40,451 nt of DNA from the NCBI GenBank assembly GCA_039808325.1, contig JBDHSU010000018.1, forward strand, positions 1 to 40,451. The letters run 5' to 3'. The DNA comes from JAFKKS01 sp039808325 (GTDB taxonomy: Bacteria > Pseudomonadota > Alphaproteobacteria > Rhizobiales > Xanthobacteraceae). The notes under the pieces were generated by a model that saw only the letters and a program-made list of their open reading frames with translations, was not told the origin of the DNA and did not search any database. Position 1 is the first letter of the stretch; each line of letters opens with the position of its first letter. The translations under genes and the position numbers were made by a program. Below are positions 14,830 through 24,368 of the stretch, in pieces.

Positions 14830-17800
14830 ATGCTTCAGGGCTGGGTCGCCATCGTCGTCGCGCTCGCCTATATCGGCCTGCTGTTTCTCGTGGCGAGTTA
14901 CGGCGACCGCTCGCGGCGCATGCGCGAGGGCCGGCCGCGGATGCTGATCTATCCGCTCTCGCTCGCCATCTATTGCACCTCCTGGACGTTTTTCGGCTCG
15001 GTCGGCCTCGCTTCGAAGAACGGCCTCGACTTCCTTACCATCTATGTCGGACCGGCCGTCATGATCGGGCTTTGCACGCCGCTGCTGCTGCGCGTCGTGC
15101 GGCTCGCCAAGGCGCAGAACATCACCTCGATCGCCGACTTCATCGCCGCGCGCTACGGCAAGAGCCAAGCCGTCTCGGCGACCGTGACCCTGATCGCCAT
15201 CCTCGGCACCATTCCCTACATCGCGCTGCAGCTCAAGGCGGTGGCGAGTTCGCTCGCGACGATCCTCGAGCACGGGCAGGGCAAGGCCGGGCTGGCGCAG
15301 TCCGTGTTCGGCGATCTCTCGCTGTTCGTCGCCTTGGCGATGGCCACCTTCGCGGTCCTGTTCGGGACCCGCCACGCCGACGCGACCGAACATCAACACG
15401 GCCTCATGCTCGCGATCGCGACGGAATCGATCGTGAAACTCGTCGCCTTCCTCGCGGTCGGCCTGTTCGTCACCGTGATGATCTTCGATGGACCGCACGA
15501 TCTGTTCACCCGCGCGATGGACAATGCGCAGACGGCGGAGGTGCTCACCCGTATGCCGCCGATCGGCAGCCTGCTGACCATGACGCTGCTGTCGTTCTTC
15601 GCGATCATCCTGCTGCCGCGGCAGTTTCACGTTTCGGTGGTCGAGAACAACGGCGATGCCGAGGTGCGGCGTGCCGCCTGGCTGTTCCCGGTCTATCTCG
15701 TCCTCATCAATCTTTTCGTCGTTCCGATCGCGCTGGCGGGGAAACTGACCTTCCCCAACGGTTACGTCGACAGCGACATGTTCGTGCTGGCGTTGCCGCT
15801 GTCGGCGGGCTCCGAGATTCTTACGCTCATCGCCTTCGTCGGCGGTCTGTCGGCGGCGACGGCGATGGTGATCGTCGAGTCGGTCGCACTCGCGATCATG
15901 ATGTCGAACGATATCGTGATGCCGTTGATGCTGAAGCGGCGCGCCGCCTTGGTCAGCGGCCGCGACAATGTCGGACAGTTTCTGCTGGCCGTGCGCCGCG
16001 CCGCGATCCTCGGCATTCTGGCGCTCGCCTTCATCTACTATCGCGTCTCGGGCGACGCGCAGCTCGCATCGATCGGCCTTCTATCCTTCGCGGCGATCGC
16101 GCAGTTCGCGCCGGCTTTTTTCGGCGGCCTGTTCTGGCGTCGCGGCACGGCGCGCGGCGCCATCGCAGGGATGACGGTCGGCATCGTCGCGTGGATTTAT
16201 ACGCTGCTGCTGCCGAGCTTCGCCGACGCCGGCCTCATCAGCGCCGGGTTCGTGACCAACGGCCCCTGGGGCATCGTGGCGTTGCGCCCGCAAGCGCTGT
16301 TCGGCCTGGACTTTCTGCCGCTGACGCACGGCGTCATCTGGAGCCTGACGCTCAACGTCATCGCCTATGTCGGCGTCTCGCTCATGCGGGAGCCGGCTTC
16401 GATCGAGCGGCTACAGGCGAGCGTCTTCGTGCCGCCCGATCTCGTCCCGATGACGCCGAGCTTCCGGCTCTGGCGCTCGACCGTCACCGTCGAGGATCTG
16501 ATGACGACGGTCAGCCGCTATCTCGGCGAGGAGCGCGCGCGGGGTTCGTTCGAGAGTTTCGCGTCGACGCGGCGTATCAGCCTCGATCCGCAGCACGAGG
16601 CCGACATCCACCTTCTGCGTTACGCCGAGCATCTTCTGGCGTCGGCGATCGGCGGCGCCTCATCGCGCCTTGTCCTTTCGCTGCTGCTGCGCCAGCGCAC
16701 CGTCTCCACCAAGGCGGCGTTGAAGCTGCTCGACGACGCCAGTGCCGCCATCCATCACAACCGCGAAATTCTGCAGATCGCGCTTGATCACGTGCTGCAG
16801 GGCATCGCCGTGTTCGACAAGGATATGCACCTCATCTGTTGGAACCGGCAGTTCGGTGAAATTCTCGACTTGCCGCCGCAGCGCGTGCGCGTCGGCGCGA
16901 CGCTGGACGAGGTCGTGCGCGACTATGTCGGGCGCATGCCCGACGTCGGCGATCTCGACGCGCAGGTGCGTGAGCGGCACGCGCGCTACCTGACGTCGAT
17001 CGATCCGTTCCTGGAGCGTTTCCCGGATCGCGATCTCGTCATCGAAATACGCGCCAACCGCATGCCGGACGGCGGCCTGGTCACGACCTTCACCGATATG
17101 ACGCCGAGCGTCGCCGCCGCCGAGGCGCTGGAGCAGTCGAACGTCACGCTGGAGCGGCGCGTGCGCGAGCGCACGGAAGAGCTGACGCGCCTCAACGCCG
17201 AGCTTGGCCGCGCCAAGGCGGAGGCCGACGAGGCCAACATCTCCAAGACGCGCTTCCTCGCCGCCGCGAGCCACGACATCCTCCAACCGCTCAACGCCGC
17301 GCGTCTTTACGTCACCAGCCTGGTCGAGCAGCAGGGCCATGCCGAGGATCGTCTGGTCAGCAGCATCGATGCGTCGCTCGAGGCGGTGGAGGAGATTCTC
17401 AGCGTGCTTCTCGATATCTCGCGTCTCGATGCCGGCGCGATGAAGCCCGAGGTGGCGGCGTTCCCGGTCGGTGAAATGCTGCGCCAGCTCGAGGTCGAGT
17501 TCATGCCGCTGGCGCGCGCCAAGGGGCTCGACCTCACCTTCGTGCCCTGTTCGCTGGCGATCAAATCGGACCGGCGCCTGCTTCGCCGCTTGCTGCAGAA
17601 TCTCGTCTCCAACGCCATCAAATACACCCCGCAGGGGCGGGTGCTGATCGGTTGCCGGCGTTTCCGCCGCCGGCTGCGGATCGAGGTCTATGACACCGGA
17701 CTCGGCATTCCGCCGTCGAAACGGCGCGCCGTGTTCAAGGAGTTTCAGCGGCTCGATCAGGGCGCGCGCGTCGCGCGCGGGCTCGGCCTCGGCCTCTCCA

Positions 17801-18342
17801 TCGTCGAGCGTATCGCGCGCGTTCTCGACCACAAGGTCGACATGCAGTCGGCGCTCGGGCGCGGCTCGCACTTCTGGGTCGATGTGCCGATCGCGTCGTC
17901 CGGCGCGCGTCTCGTGTCGCTGAGCGCGCCTAAGGCGGCCGACTCCGGAACGCTCTCCGGCATGACCGTCCTTTGCATCGACAACGAGCCGAAGATCCTC
18001 GAAGGCATGCAGATATTGCTCAGCGGCTGGGGCTGCCGGGTCTTGATCGCGCGGGACATGGAGACGGCGTTGTCGCAAGTGCAAGACGCCGGCGGACGGT
18101 TGAATGGCCTGCTGGTCGACTACCACCTCGATCATGGCAACGGGATCGAGGCGATCGCGGCGGTGCGCGCGCGAGCGGGCGCCGACCTCCCGGCGATCCT
18201 GATCACGGCCGACCGCAGTCCGCGCGTCCGGCAGGAAGCGCGCGCGAGCGGCGTCGTGCTGCTCAACAAGCCGGTGAAGCCGGCGGCGCTGCGGGCCTTG
18301 CTCGCGCAGTGGAGCGCGCAGCGCATCGCCGCAGCGGAATAA
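14830..18342 (+). CDS. Hybrid histidine kinase with Na+:solute symporter (SSS) sensor domain
   Basis: A 1170-residue membrane kinase of the CbrA/NahK-like class. Residues about 1-510 form a sodium:solute symporter-like multi-span domain (start MLQGWVAIVVALAYIGLLF). A PAS region around 660-760 follows (VLQGIAVFDKDMHLICWNRQF), then a coiled-coil linker, and the kinase core with FLAAASHDILQPLNAARLY (phospho-acceptor His815). The N-box is LLQNLVSNAIKYTP, with glycine boxes DTGLGIPPS and GLGLGLSIV. A receiver domain follows with acceptor Asp1097 in LLVDYHLD and Lys in LLNKPVKP. ATG at 14830 opens the first helix; upstream frame is arginine-rich. The facing LuxR-type regulator is the likely partner. 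Confidence 0.92.
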   Translation: MLQGWVAIVVALAYIGLLFLVASYGDRSRRMREGRPRMLIYPLSLAIYCTSWTFFGSVGLASKNGLDFLTIYVGPAVMIGLCTPLLLRVVRLAKAQNITSIADFIAARYGKSQAVSATVTLIAILGTIPYIALQLKAVASSLATILEHGQGKAGLAQSVFGDLSLFVALAMATFAVLFGTRHADATEHQHGLMLAIATESIVKLVAFLAVGLFVTVMIFDGPHDLFTRAMDNAQTAEVLTRMPPIGSLLTMTLLSFFAIILLPRQFHVSVVENNGDAEVRRAAWLFPVYLVLINLFVVPIALAGKLTFPNGYVDSDMFVLALPLSAGSEILTLIAFVGGLSAATAMVIVESVALAIMMSNDIVMPLMLKRRAALVSGRDNVGQFLLAVRRAAILGILALAFIYYRVSGDAQLASIGLLSFAAIAQFAPAFFGGLFWRRGTARGAIAGMTVGIVAWIYTLLLPSFADAGLISAGFVTNGPWGIVALRPQALFGLDFLPLTHGVIWSLTLNVIAYVGVSLMREPASIERLQASVFVPPDLVPMTPSFRLWRSTVTVEDLMTTVSRYLGEERARGSFESFASTRRISLDPQHEADIHLLRYAEHLLASAIGGASSRLVLSLLLRQRTVSTKAALKLLDDASAAIHHNREILQIALDHVLQGIAVFDKDMHLICWNRQFGEILDLPPQRVRVGATLDEVVRDYVGRMPDVGDLDAQVRERHARYLTSIDPFLERFPDRDLVIEIRANRMPDGGLVTTFTDMTPSVAAAEALEQSNVTLERRVRERTEELTRLNAELGRAKAEADEANISKTRFLAAASHDILQPLNAARLYVTSLVEQQGHAEDRLVSSIDASLEAVEEILSVLLDISRLDAGAMKPEVAAFPVGEMLRQLEVEFMPLARAKGLDLTFVPCSLAIKSDRRLLRRLLQNLVSNAIKYTPQGRVLIGCRRFRRRLRIEVYDTGLGIPPSKRRAVFKEFQRLDQGARVARGLGLGLSIVERIARVLDHKVDMQSALGRGSHFWVDVPIASSGARLVSLSAPKAADSGTLSGMTVLCIDNEPKILEGMQILLSGWGCRVLIARDMETALSQVQDAGGRLNGLLVDYHLDHGNGIEAIAAVRARAGADLPAILITADRSPRVRQEARASGVVLLNKPVKPAALRALLAQWSAQRIAAAE

Positions 18343-18356
18343 GGTTCTGCATCATG

Positions 18357-18396
18357 CCCGCACCCCGGCCTGGCCTTCGGCCAGCGCCGGTGCGGG
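18357..18396. terminator. Hairpin between convergent kinase and regulator genes
   Basis: CCCGCACC (18357-18364) pairs with GGTGCGGG (18389-18396), and an inner stem CTGGCC/GGCCAG closes on a TTCG tetraloop. The hairpin lies midway between the stop codons of the hybrid kinase and the response regulator. It could end both transcripts, though neither side has a strong T-run, so a transcript-stabilising role is also possible. Confidence 0.55.
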
Positions 18397-18413
18397 AACG
18401 AAACCACGCGGCT

Positions 18414-19163
18414 TCACGTCCCCGTCTGCGGCCAGTTCCCGCTTTCGATCTTTGCGGCTGCGATCACCGCCTGCGTGCGGCTTTCGACGTTGAGTTTCTG
18501 CAGGATGGCGGAGACATGCGCCTTCACGGTCGCCTCCGACAGATTGAGCTCGAAGGCGATCTGCTTGTTCAGCATGCCTTCCGACAGCATCATCAGCACC
18601 CGCACCTGTTGCGGGGTGAGCGTGGCGAGCCGGGACACGACCTCCGCCGTCGCGACGTCGGTGCCGCCCTTGAGGTCGACATCGGGGGGCGTCCAGACGC
18701 CGCCCGCGAGAACGGCGCCGATCGCCGTGCGCATGGCGTCGATGCCCAAAGTCTTGGGGATGAAGCCCGAGGCGCCGAACTCCATGCAGCGGCGGATGAC
18801 GCCCGCGTCTTCGTTCGCCGAAACGACGACGACCGGAACGGCGGGGTATTGCGCGCGCAGATACATCAGGCCCGAAAAGCCGCGCACGCCCGGCATCGAC
18901 AGGTCGAGCAGCACAAGGTCGACGTCCGGCCCGCGCTCGAGCAGCGCGATCGCCTCGTCGAAGGCGCCGGCTTCGGAGATGTCGGCGTCGGCGAAAACGC
19001 TGGAAACGGCCGTGCGCAGAGCGCCGCGGAACAGCGGGTGATCGTCCGCGATGACCAGCCGATAGTGTGCCGACTCGTTCAACCAAGCGCCCTCGACCGC
19101 GGTTTCGCCCGCGTCAATGCGTATTTCCCTGGTTGTCGCGCTCCGGGTCAAGCCCCACTCCAT
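18414..19163 (-). CDS. LuxR/NarL-type response regulator
   Basis: A 249-residue two-component regulator. The receiver domain (residues about 34-155) shows VIADDHPLFRGAL with acidic pocket, phospho-acceptor Asp in LVLLDLSMPGVRG, and the conserved Lys in GFIPKT. A LuxR-type helix-turn-helix at the C-terminus carries LTPQQVRVLMMLSEGMLNKQIAFELNLSEATVKAHVSAIL in family order. It faces the SSS hybrid kinase convergently, suggesting phosphorelay with it. The ATG at 19163 has no clear ribosome site. A TTG at 19082 (27 codons in) has GAGGG at 7 nt and would begin just before the receiver fold, so the true protein may be 222 residues. Confidence 0.9.
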   Translation of the reverse strand: MEWGLTRSATTREIRIDAGETAVEGAWLNESAHYRLVIADDHPLFRGALRTAVSSVFADADISEAGAFDEAIALLERGPDVDLVLLDLSMPGVRGFSGLMYLRAQYPAVPVVVVSANEDAGVIRRCMEFGASGFIPKTLGIDAMRTAIGAVLAGGVWTPPDVDLKGGTDVATAEVVSRLATLTPQQVRVLMMLSEGMLNKQIAFELNLSEATVKAHVSAILQKLNVESRTQAVIAAAKIESGNWPQTGT

Positions 19164-19205
19164 CGAATCGACCGTCGCACGGCCCGGGTTCGCCGCCCAC
19201 TCTAC

Positions 19206-19658
19206 TTAGGTCGCACTGCGGCCGATGAATTGCAGGACGACCTCGCGGTCGTGCCGCCGCGCCCGGTGCTCGACCAGATAGATGCCTTGCCAGGTTCCGA
19301 GCGCCGCCCGCCCGTCGATCACCGGCACATGCAGGGACACGCCCGTGAGCATCGCTTTGACGTGGCTCGGCATGTCGTCCGGCCCTTCCGCCGTATGCGT
19401 CCATCCGGCGTCCTCCGGCGCCAATCGTCGCAGGGCCGATTTGAGATCGGTTTGAACGTCCGGGTCGGCGTTTTCCTGGATGGTGAGGGAGGCCGACGTA
19501 TGCCGCACGAAAACGAACAGCGCGCCGTCGCCGGCGCCGACCCGCGTCAGGAAGGCGCGTGCCTCGCGCGTGATCTCGACGAAGCCTTCGCCCTTGGTCG
19601 CGACGGTCAGCGTATCGGTAGCGATCAGATCGGGACTGAAGCGCGAAGCGGATGGCAC
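19206..19658 (-). CDS. YjbQ family (UPF0047) protein
   Basis: A 150-residue cytoplasmic protein of the YjbQ/UPF0047 family, sometimes called secondary thiamine-phosphate synthase because members show weak activity of that kind; physiological role is uncertain. Typical segments are FVEITREARAFL, GALFVFVRHTSASLTIQENADPDVQTDL in order, HTAEGPDDMPSHVKAMLTG with histidine ligands, GTWQGIYLVEHR and REVVLQFIG. Length is normal. It starts 13 bp after the stop of an exported coiled-coil protein gene, so both are probably in one transcript, with the response regulator 42 bp further on. Confidence 0.9.
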   Translation of the reverse strand: MPSASRFSPDLIATDTLTVATKGEGFVEITREARAFLTRVGAGDGALFVFVRHTSASLTIQENADPDVQTDLKSALRRLAPEDAGWTHTAEGPDDMPSHVKAMLTGVSLHVPVIDGRAALGTWQGIYLVEHRARRHDREVVLQFIGRSAT

Positions 19659-19671
19659 GGCCGCGCGAGCC

Positions 19672-20163
19672 TCAGCTTTTCTCTTTCTCGGCGTTCTTCT
19701 TGTCCATCTCGCGCTGCATGTTCTGCACCATGTCGACGAGCCGCCGCCAGATCTTCTCGAAGAAGGTCATGGCCCGGTCGATGTCGGCGTCGCTCGGCAG
19801 CTTTAGCGTCAGGTCGTCGTTCTTCGCGCTCGGCCGGTCCGGGCTTTGCGCTCCGCCCGGCAGCGCGATGCCGCGCGAGATCAGCTCGCGCTTGAGGGAG
19901 GCCGTCTCGTTCTGCAGGCGGCCGATCTCGGCCTCGAGCGCGGTGCGCTCGTCGGGCACGACCTGACAGGCCCAGCCGGCGGCGCGCTTGCTGCAAAGCG
20001 AGACATGGCCGGTGCGGCTGTCGAGCCGCAGCAGGCCTTCCGGAACCTGGTTGAAGGAATAGCGGCCGTTCTCGCTGTCCGGCGCGGGCTCCTGCGCGGA
20101 AGCGGGCGCCGCCGCGAGCACGATCGAGGTCAGCATCAAGGATGCAAAAAGGGCGCGTTTCAT
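19672..20163 (-). CDS. Exported coiled-coil protein of unknown function
   Basis: A 163-residue protein with a signal peptide (MKRALFASLMLTSIVLAAAP, cleavage near ASAQ-EPA). The mature part has RYSFNQVPEGLLRLDSRTGH with two cysteines in HVSLCSKRAAGWACQVVPDE, then a coiled-coil segment ALEAEIGRLQNETASLKREL. A second helical stretch and a Lys/Glu-rich tail NAEKEKS end the protein. I know similar alphaproteobacterial hypotheticals but no function. ATG at 20163 has GGAG at 7-nt spacing; MEPV at 20175 is an alternative. It lies between purD and yjbQ on the same strand. Confidence 0.7.
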   Translation of the reverse strand: MKRALFASLMLTSIVLAAAPASAQEPAPDSENGRYSFNQVPEGLLRLDSRTGHVSLCSKRAAGWACQVVPDERTALEAEIGRLQNETASLKRELISRGIALPGGAQSPDRPSAKNDDLTLKLPSDADIDRAMTFFEKIWRRLVDMVQNMQREMDKKNAEKEKS

Positions 20164-20264
20164 CACGGGCTCCATCAGCCAAGCCGTCCGGTACCGGAGG
20201 TATTCAGCGATTTGCGGCGACGCAATGGCATGACCCGATCGCGCGGCGCCGCCGGCGAGCCGGA

Positions 20265-21539
20265 TCAGTCCTCGCGCTCCACCGCCCGCCAGCCGATATC
20301 GCGGCGGCAGAAGCCCTCCGGCCAGCGGATGCGGTCGATGGCGGCGTAGGCGCGTGCCTGCGCCTCGCGCACGCTCGGGGCGCTGGCGCAGACGTTCAGC
20401 ACGCGCCCGCCGTTCGCCAGGATCCGCGCGCCGTCGCTCTTCGTGCCGGCATGGAAAATCTCCACGCCATCGACCGCCGCGGCGTCGGCCAGGCCCTCGA
20501 TGCGCGATCCCTTGGCGTAGCCGCCGGGATAGCCTTGTGTCGCCATGACGACGCAAAGCGCGGCGTCCTTCGACCAGCGCAGGTCGAAATTCCTCAGTTG
20601 CCCGTCGCGCGCCGCCATCAGGCCGGGAAGCAGGTCGGAGGTCAGCCGCAGCATCAGCACCTGACATTCGGGGTCGCCGAAGCGCGTGTTGTATTCGATC
20701 AGTTTCGGGCCCTGGTCGGTGATCATCAGCCCGGGATAGAGGATGCCCTTGAACGGACATCCCATCGCCTTCATGGCGTGGATCGTCGGCAGGACGATCT
20801 CGTCCATCACCCGCTTCTCCATGGCCGCCGTCATCACCGGCGCGGGCGAGTAGGCGCCCATGCCGCCGGTATTGGGCCCCTTGTCGCCGTCGAAGACGCG
20901 CTTGTGGTCTTGCGCCGAGGCGAGCGGAATGGCCGTATCGCCGTCGCACAGCGCGAAGAACGAGGCTTCCTCGCCCTCAAGAAATTCCTCGACGACCACA
21001 GCCGCACCGGCCTCGCCAAGTCCGCCCGCGAACATCATCTCGATCGCGGCGTGGGCATCGGCTTCCGTTTCCGCGACCACCACGCCCTTGCCGGCGGCGA
21101 GACCATCCGCCTTGATGACGATCGGGGCGCCGCGCGCGGCCACGTAGGCCTTGGCGTCCGCTGGGTCGGTGAAGCGCTCGTAGGCGGCGGTCGGGATGCC
21201 GTTGTCGCGGCAGAGGTCCTTGGTGAAGCTTTTCGAGCCTTCGAGCCGCGCCGCCGCCCGCGTTGGGCCGAACGCCCTGATCCCGGCCGCCTCGAGGTCG
21301 TCGACGATGCCGGCGACCAGCGGCCCTTCCGGCCCGACCACGACGAAATCGACCTTGTTCGCCCGGCAGAAGGCGATGACGGCGCCGTGATCGGTGATGT
21401 CGAGCGGCGCGAGCTCGGCCACCTGCGCGATTCCGGCGTTGCCCGGCGCGCACCACAGCCGCGTCGTCAGCACGCTGTCGGCGATCTTCCAGGCCAGCGC
21501 ATGTTCGCGGCCACCGGAGCCAAGAAGGAGCACATTCAT
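20265..21539 (-). CDS. purD: Phosphoribosylamine-glycine ligase PurD
   Basis: A 424-residue ATP-grasp enzyme that joins glycine to phosphoribosylamine in purine synthesis. Marks are the N-terminal LLLGSGGREHALAWK, FVVVGPEGPLVAGIVDDL, KSFTKDLC, APIVIKADGLAAGKGVVVA, the ATP-grasp core HKRVFDGDKGPNTGGMGAYSP, and the metal-ligand segment LIEYNTRFGDPECQVLM. Length is standard. Start MNVLLLG at 21539; the longer frame to 21719 crosses the divergent xseA promoter. The ribosome site is weak. Divergent from xseA. Confidence 0.97.
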   Translation of the reverse strand: MNVLLLGSGGREHALAWKIADSVLTTRLWCAPGNAGIAQVAELAPLDITDHGAVIAFCRANKVDFVVVGPEGPLVAGIVDDLEAAGIRAFGPTRAAARLEGSKSFTKDLCRDNGIPTAAYERFTDPADAKAYVAARGAPIVIKADGLAAGKGVVVAETEADAHAAIEMMFAGGLGEAGAAVVVEEFLEGEEASFFALCDGDTAIPLASAQDHKRVFDGDKGPNTGGMGAYSPAPVMTAAMEKRVMDEIVLPTIHAMKAMGCPFKGILYPGLMITDQGPKLIEYNTRFGDPECQVLMLRLTSDLLPGLMAARDGQLRNFDLRWSKDAALCVVMATQGYPGGYAKGSRIEGLADAAAVDGVEIFHAGTKSDGARILANGGRVLNVCASAPSVREAQARAYAAIDRIRWPEGFCRRDIGWRAVERED

Positions 21540-21730
21540 GGACGAGAGCCGCCGCGGTGGAAAGGTGGACGGCGCGAGGTTTAGCATGCGACCGGGCCCC
21601 CGCAAGGTGAAGGCGCCCTTTCGCGCGGCTTGTCCAAGCCAAAGTGGGCAAACCAAATCGGGCCGCCGGGTCTGGACAAGGCGGCTGATGCAGCGCATGC
21701 AGCAGGCCGCCCGCGCCACCGAGGGAAGGA

Positions 21731-23323
21731 ATGCCCGAAGCCGTTCGCGTCAACAGTCCCGAAGTCACCGTTTCGGAGCTCTCCGCGTCGCTCAAGCGCA
21801 CGCTGGAGGACGCTTACGGCTATGTCCGCGTGCGTGGCGAGCTTGGCAAGGTCAGCTACCACTCGAACGGGCATGTCTATTTCGACCTGAAGGACGAGCG
21901 CGCCTGCATCGCCGGCGTCGTCTGGCGCAGCACCGCCGGGCGCATGAAGCTCAAGCTCGAGACGGGCCTCGAGGTGGTCGCGAGCGGACGCATCACCACC
22001 TATGCCGGCCGCTCGCAGTACCAACTGATCGTCGAGTCGGTCGAGCCGGCGGGCCTCGGCGCGCTGATGGCGCTGCTCGACGAGCGCAAGCGCCGCCTTG
22101 CCGCCGAGGGTGTGTTCGACGAGGCGCGCAAGCAGTTGCTGCCGTTCCTTCCGCAGGTGATCGGCATCGTCACCTCGCCGACCGGCGCCGTCATCCGCGA
22201 TATTCTGCATCGCTTGGCCGACCGCTTCCCGCGCCGCGTGATCCTGTGGCCGGTGCGCGTGCAGGGCGACGGTTCGGCCGAGGAGGTCGCCGCCGCCATT
22301 CGCGGACTCAACGCCATTGACGGCAAAGGCGGTCTGCCGGCGCCGGACCTCATCATCGTCGCGCGCGGCGGCGGCTCGCTGGAGGATCTCTGGTCGTTCA
22401 ACGAAGAGATCGTGGTGCGCGCGGCAGCCGAGAGCCTGATTCCGCTCATATCCGCGATCGGCCATGAGACCGACGTGACCTTGATCGACTTCGCCGCCGA
22501 CCGGCGTGCGCCGACGCCGACCGCTGCGGCGGAGATCGCGGTGCCGGTGCGCGCCGAGCTCATGGCGCAGGTCGATGCGCTGTCGCGGCGCACGCGCACG
22601 GCGTGGCTGCGCGCTGTCGAGACTCGCCGCAAGGATGTGCGCGCGGCGGCGCGCGCCTTGCCCACCGCCGACCGGTTGCTTGGCGAGCGCCGTCAGCGGC
22701 TCGACGGCTTGGCGGCGCGGCTCCCGCGAGCGCTGAAAGCCAACGCGCAGGTCCACCGGGCCGCGTTGACGAAGGCGACGACACGGCTCGCGCGCCACAC
22801 GCCGCATGCGCAACTCGTGCGCCAGCGTGACGGCGTGCAGGCGCGCGCAGTGCGGGCGGAGCAGGCGTTCCGCATCGCCGTGGCGCGGCGCCGCGATCGT
22901 TTGAGCAGCGTCGGCGAGCGGCTTGCCGCCGCCGCGCGCGCCAACCGTGCCGCCCATGCGGCGAGGCTCGCGCGAGACCGCGCTCTGCTCGGCGTTCTCT
23001 CCGATCGCGCGCAGCGCGCGATGCTTGCCGCGATCGATCGGCGTTGGAGTGCGCTCGAGCGCGCGGCGGGGCTCCTCGCCGCGTTTTCCTATCATGGCGT
23101 GTTGGAGCGCGGCTTTGCGCTTGTGCGTGACACGGAGGGTCATCCCGTCCGCTCGGCACGCGCCGTCACGCCAGGCGCCGCGCTCGATATCGAGTTCGCT
23201 GACGGCCGCGCCGCCGCCATCGCGACAGGCGAGGGCGTGCATGCGGAAGCGGCGCCCGCCCCCTTGCAGCGCCCGCGTCGCAAGCCGCGCGGCGCGGCGC
23301 CGGGCCAGGGAAGCCTGTTTTAA
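21731..23323 (+). CDS. xseA: Exodeoxyribonuclease VII large subunit XseA
   Basis: A 530-residue catalytic subunit of ExoVII, which degrades single-stranded DNA with small-subunit XseB (not in this window). The N-terminal OB-fold covers residues about 10-110 (VTVSELSASLKRTLEDAYGY). The catalytic region has IGIVTSPTGAVIRDILHRL, IIVARGGGSLEDLWSFNEE and AIGHETDVTLIDFAADRRAPTPTAAAE in order. A long Arg/Ala-rich coiled coil (about 290-450) and a basic tail ending in GQGSLF follow. It is somewhat longer than enteric homologues because of the coiled-coil and tail. ATG at 21731 follows GAGGGAAGGA. Confidence 0.96.
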   Translation: MPEAVRVNSPEVTVSELSASLKRTLEDAYGYVRVRGELGKVSYHSNGHVYFDLKDERACIAGVVWRSTAGRMKLKLETGLEVVASGRITTYAGRSQYQLIVESVEPAGLGALMALLDERKRRLAAEGVFDEARKQLLPFLPQVIGIVTSPTGAVIRDILHRLADRFPRRVILWPVRVQGDGSAEEVAAAIRGLNAIDGKGGLPAPDLIIVARGGGSLEDLWSFNEEIVVRAAAESLIPLISAIGHETDVTLIDFAADRRAPTPTAAAEIAVPVRAELMAQVDALSRRTRTAWLRAVETRRKDVRAAARALPTADRLLGERRQRLDGLAARLPRALKANAQVHRAALTKATTRLARHTPHAQLVRQRDGVQARAVRAEQAFRIAVARRRDRLSSVGERLAAAARANRAAHAARLARDRALLGVLSDRAQRAMLAAIDRRWSALERAAGLLAAFSYHGVLERGFALVRDTEGHPVRSARAVTPGAALDIEFADGRAAAIATGEGVHAEAAPAPLQRPRRKPRGAAPGQGSLF

Positions 23324-23399
23324 ATTCGATGCCGGGGCCGCGCTCCGTCGCCGTCCCCGATGGTCGTGGCGGCATGGTGCCGGCTATGCGCCTTGCCGT

Positions 23400-24218
23400 T
23401 CAATGCGAGAACCAGGCACTGACGCGCTGAATGGCGTCAGCGCGCGCCGCCTCGTTGGTGCCGATATGCGCGTGCCCCGCGCCGTTCGCGGTGTAAGCCA
23501 GTCCGCGGCGCTCGCGCAGCGGCATGTTCGGTTGGTCGAAGCCGTGATAGGCGCCGGGATAGAGCTTGATTTCCACCCGCGCGCTGCGGCCGCGCGCGTC
23601 GGCGATCATCCCTTCGCAGGCATCGGGAGGCGTCCAGTCGTCGGCCGCGCCGATCAGGACGAGCGTCGGCACCCGCGCGCTCCAGCCGGCATTTCGCGGC
23701 TGACGGCATCCGGGATAGAAGGCGACGGCGGCGCGAAAGTCCGGATAGCGGTCGTCGAGCTGCAACGGACGCCGGACCGTCCATAGCGTCGTCGAGCCGC
23801 CGTTCGACCATCCCATGAGATAGACACGGTCCGCTTTCGTCCAAGGCTGCTTTTGCAGCCAGCGACGCGCGGCGAAGGCGTCACGGGTGCGTTCGCGCCG
23901 GGGTCTGACCTGGCGGCTCCGCGTGGTGCATTGCGACCCGAGGTGCCGCGAGCCGAAGCTGTCGGGAAAGAGGACGGCGTAGCCGGCGGCGGCGAGCCTT
24001 TCGCCCCAGTCGCGATAGATACGCCGCGTCTGGCCCGCGCGCGTCGTCAGGCCGGCGCATCCATGCAGCGCGACGATGACGGGGAAGGGACCATTGCCTG
24101 CGGGTTTGAAGAGCTCGCCGTGTATCGTGCCTTCTCCGCTGGGAAATTCGACCGTTTCCGTCGCCGCGGCAGCGTTGAAAGCGAACAGGCCGAAAAGCAA
24201 GACGAGCCAAGCGCGCAT
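23400..24218 (-). CDS. Exported dienelactone-hydrolase-family protein
   Basis: A 272-residue alpha/beta hydrolase with a signal peptide (MRAWLVLLFGLFAFNAAAAT). The fold is marked by PFPVIVALHGCAGLTTRAG, the nucleophile elbow GWSNGG, an acid in GAADDWTPPDAC and the catalytic histidine in GAYHGFDQP. It should hydrolyse an ester or lactone in the periplasm, but the substrate is unknown. Six cysteines suggest disulfides, in keeping with export. ATG at 24218 has GGAG at 9-nt spacing; the upstream frame to 24347 lacks a signal sequence. Convergent with xseA across 76 bp, in which I see no strong terminator. Confidence 0.85.
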   Translation of the reverse strand: MRAWLVLLFGLFAFNAAAATETVEFPSGEGTIHGELFKPAGNGPFPVIVALHGCAGLTTRAGQTRRIYRDWGERLAAAGYAVLFPDSFGSRHLGSQCTTRSRQVRPRRERTRDAFAARRWLQKQPWTKADRVYLMGWSNGGSTTLWTVRRPLQLDDRYPDFRAAVAFYPGCRQPRNAGWSARVPTLVLIGAADDWTPPDACEGMIADARGRSARVEIKLYPGAYHGFDQPNMPLRERRGLAYTANGAGHAHIGTNEAARADAIQRVSAWFSH

Positions 24219-24368
24219 GGCCGTTGCTCCGTTGGAGTGGCGCGCCTTGATACCACAGAAACAGCCGCGCGGCATGGCGGCCCGACGCCCGGGCGGTTTA
24301 AAACCGGTCGAGAACGAACTATGTTGTGGCGGTTCCCAGATCGCCAATGCGAGGCCGAGGAGACGCGG

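Noticed and set aside
16660..18135. Long open frames opposite the hybrid kinase (491 codons here, 282 codons at 14782-15630)
   Set aside because: Frames on the antisense strand of GC-rich coding DNA. The products are arginine/histidine-rich without family motifs, while the sense strand has clear kinase and symporter domains.
21581..23242. 553-codon frame opposite xseA
   Set aside because: Antisense shadow of a well-supported XseA; composition is low-complexity Arg/Ala/Gly.
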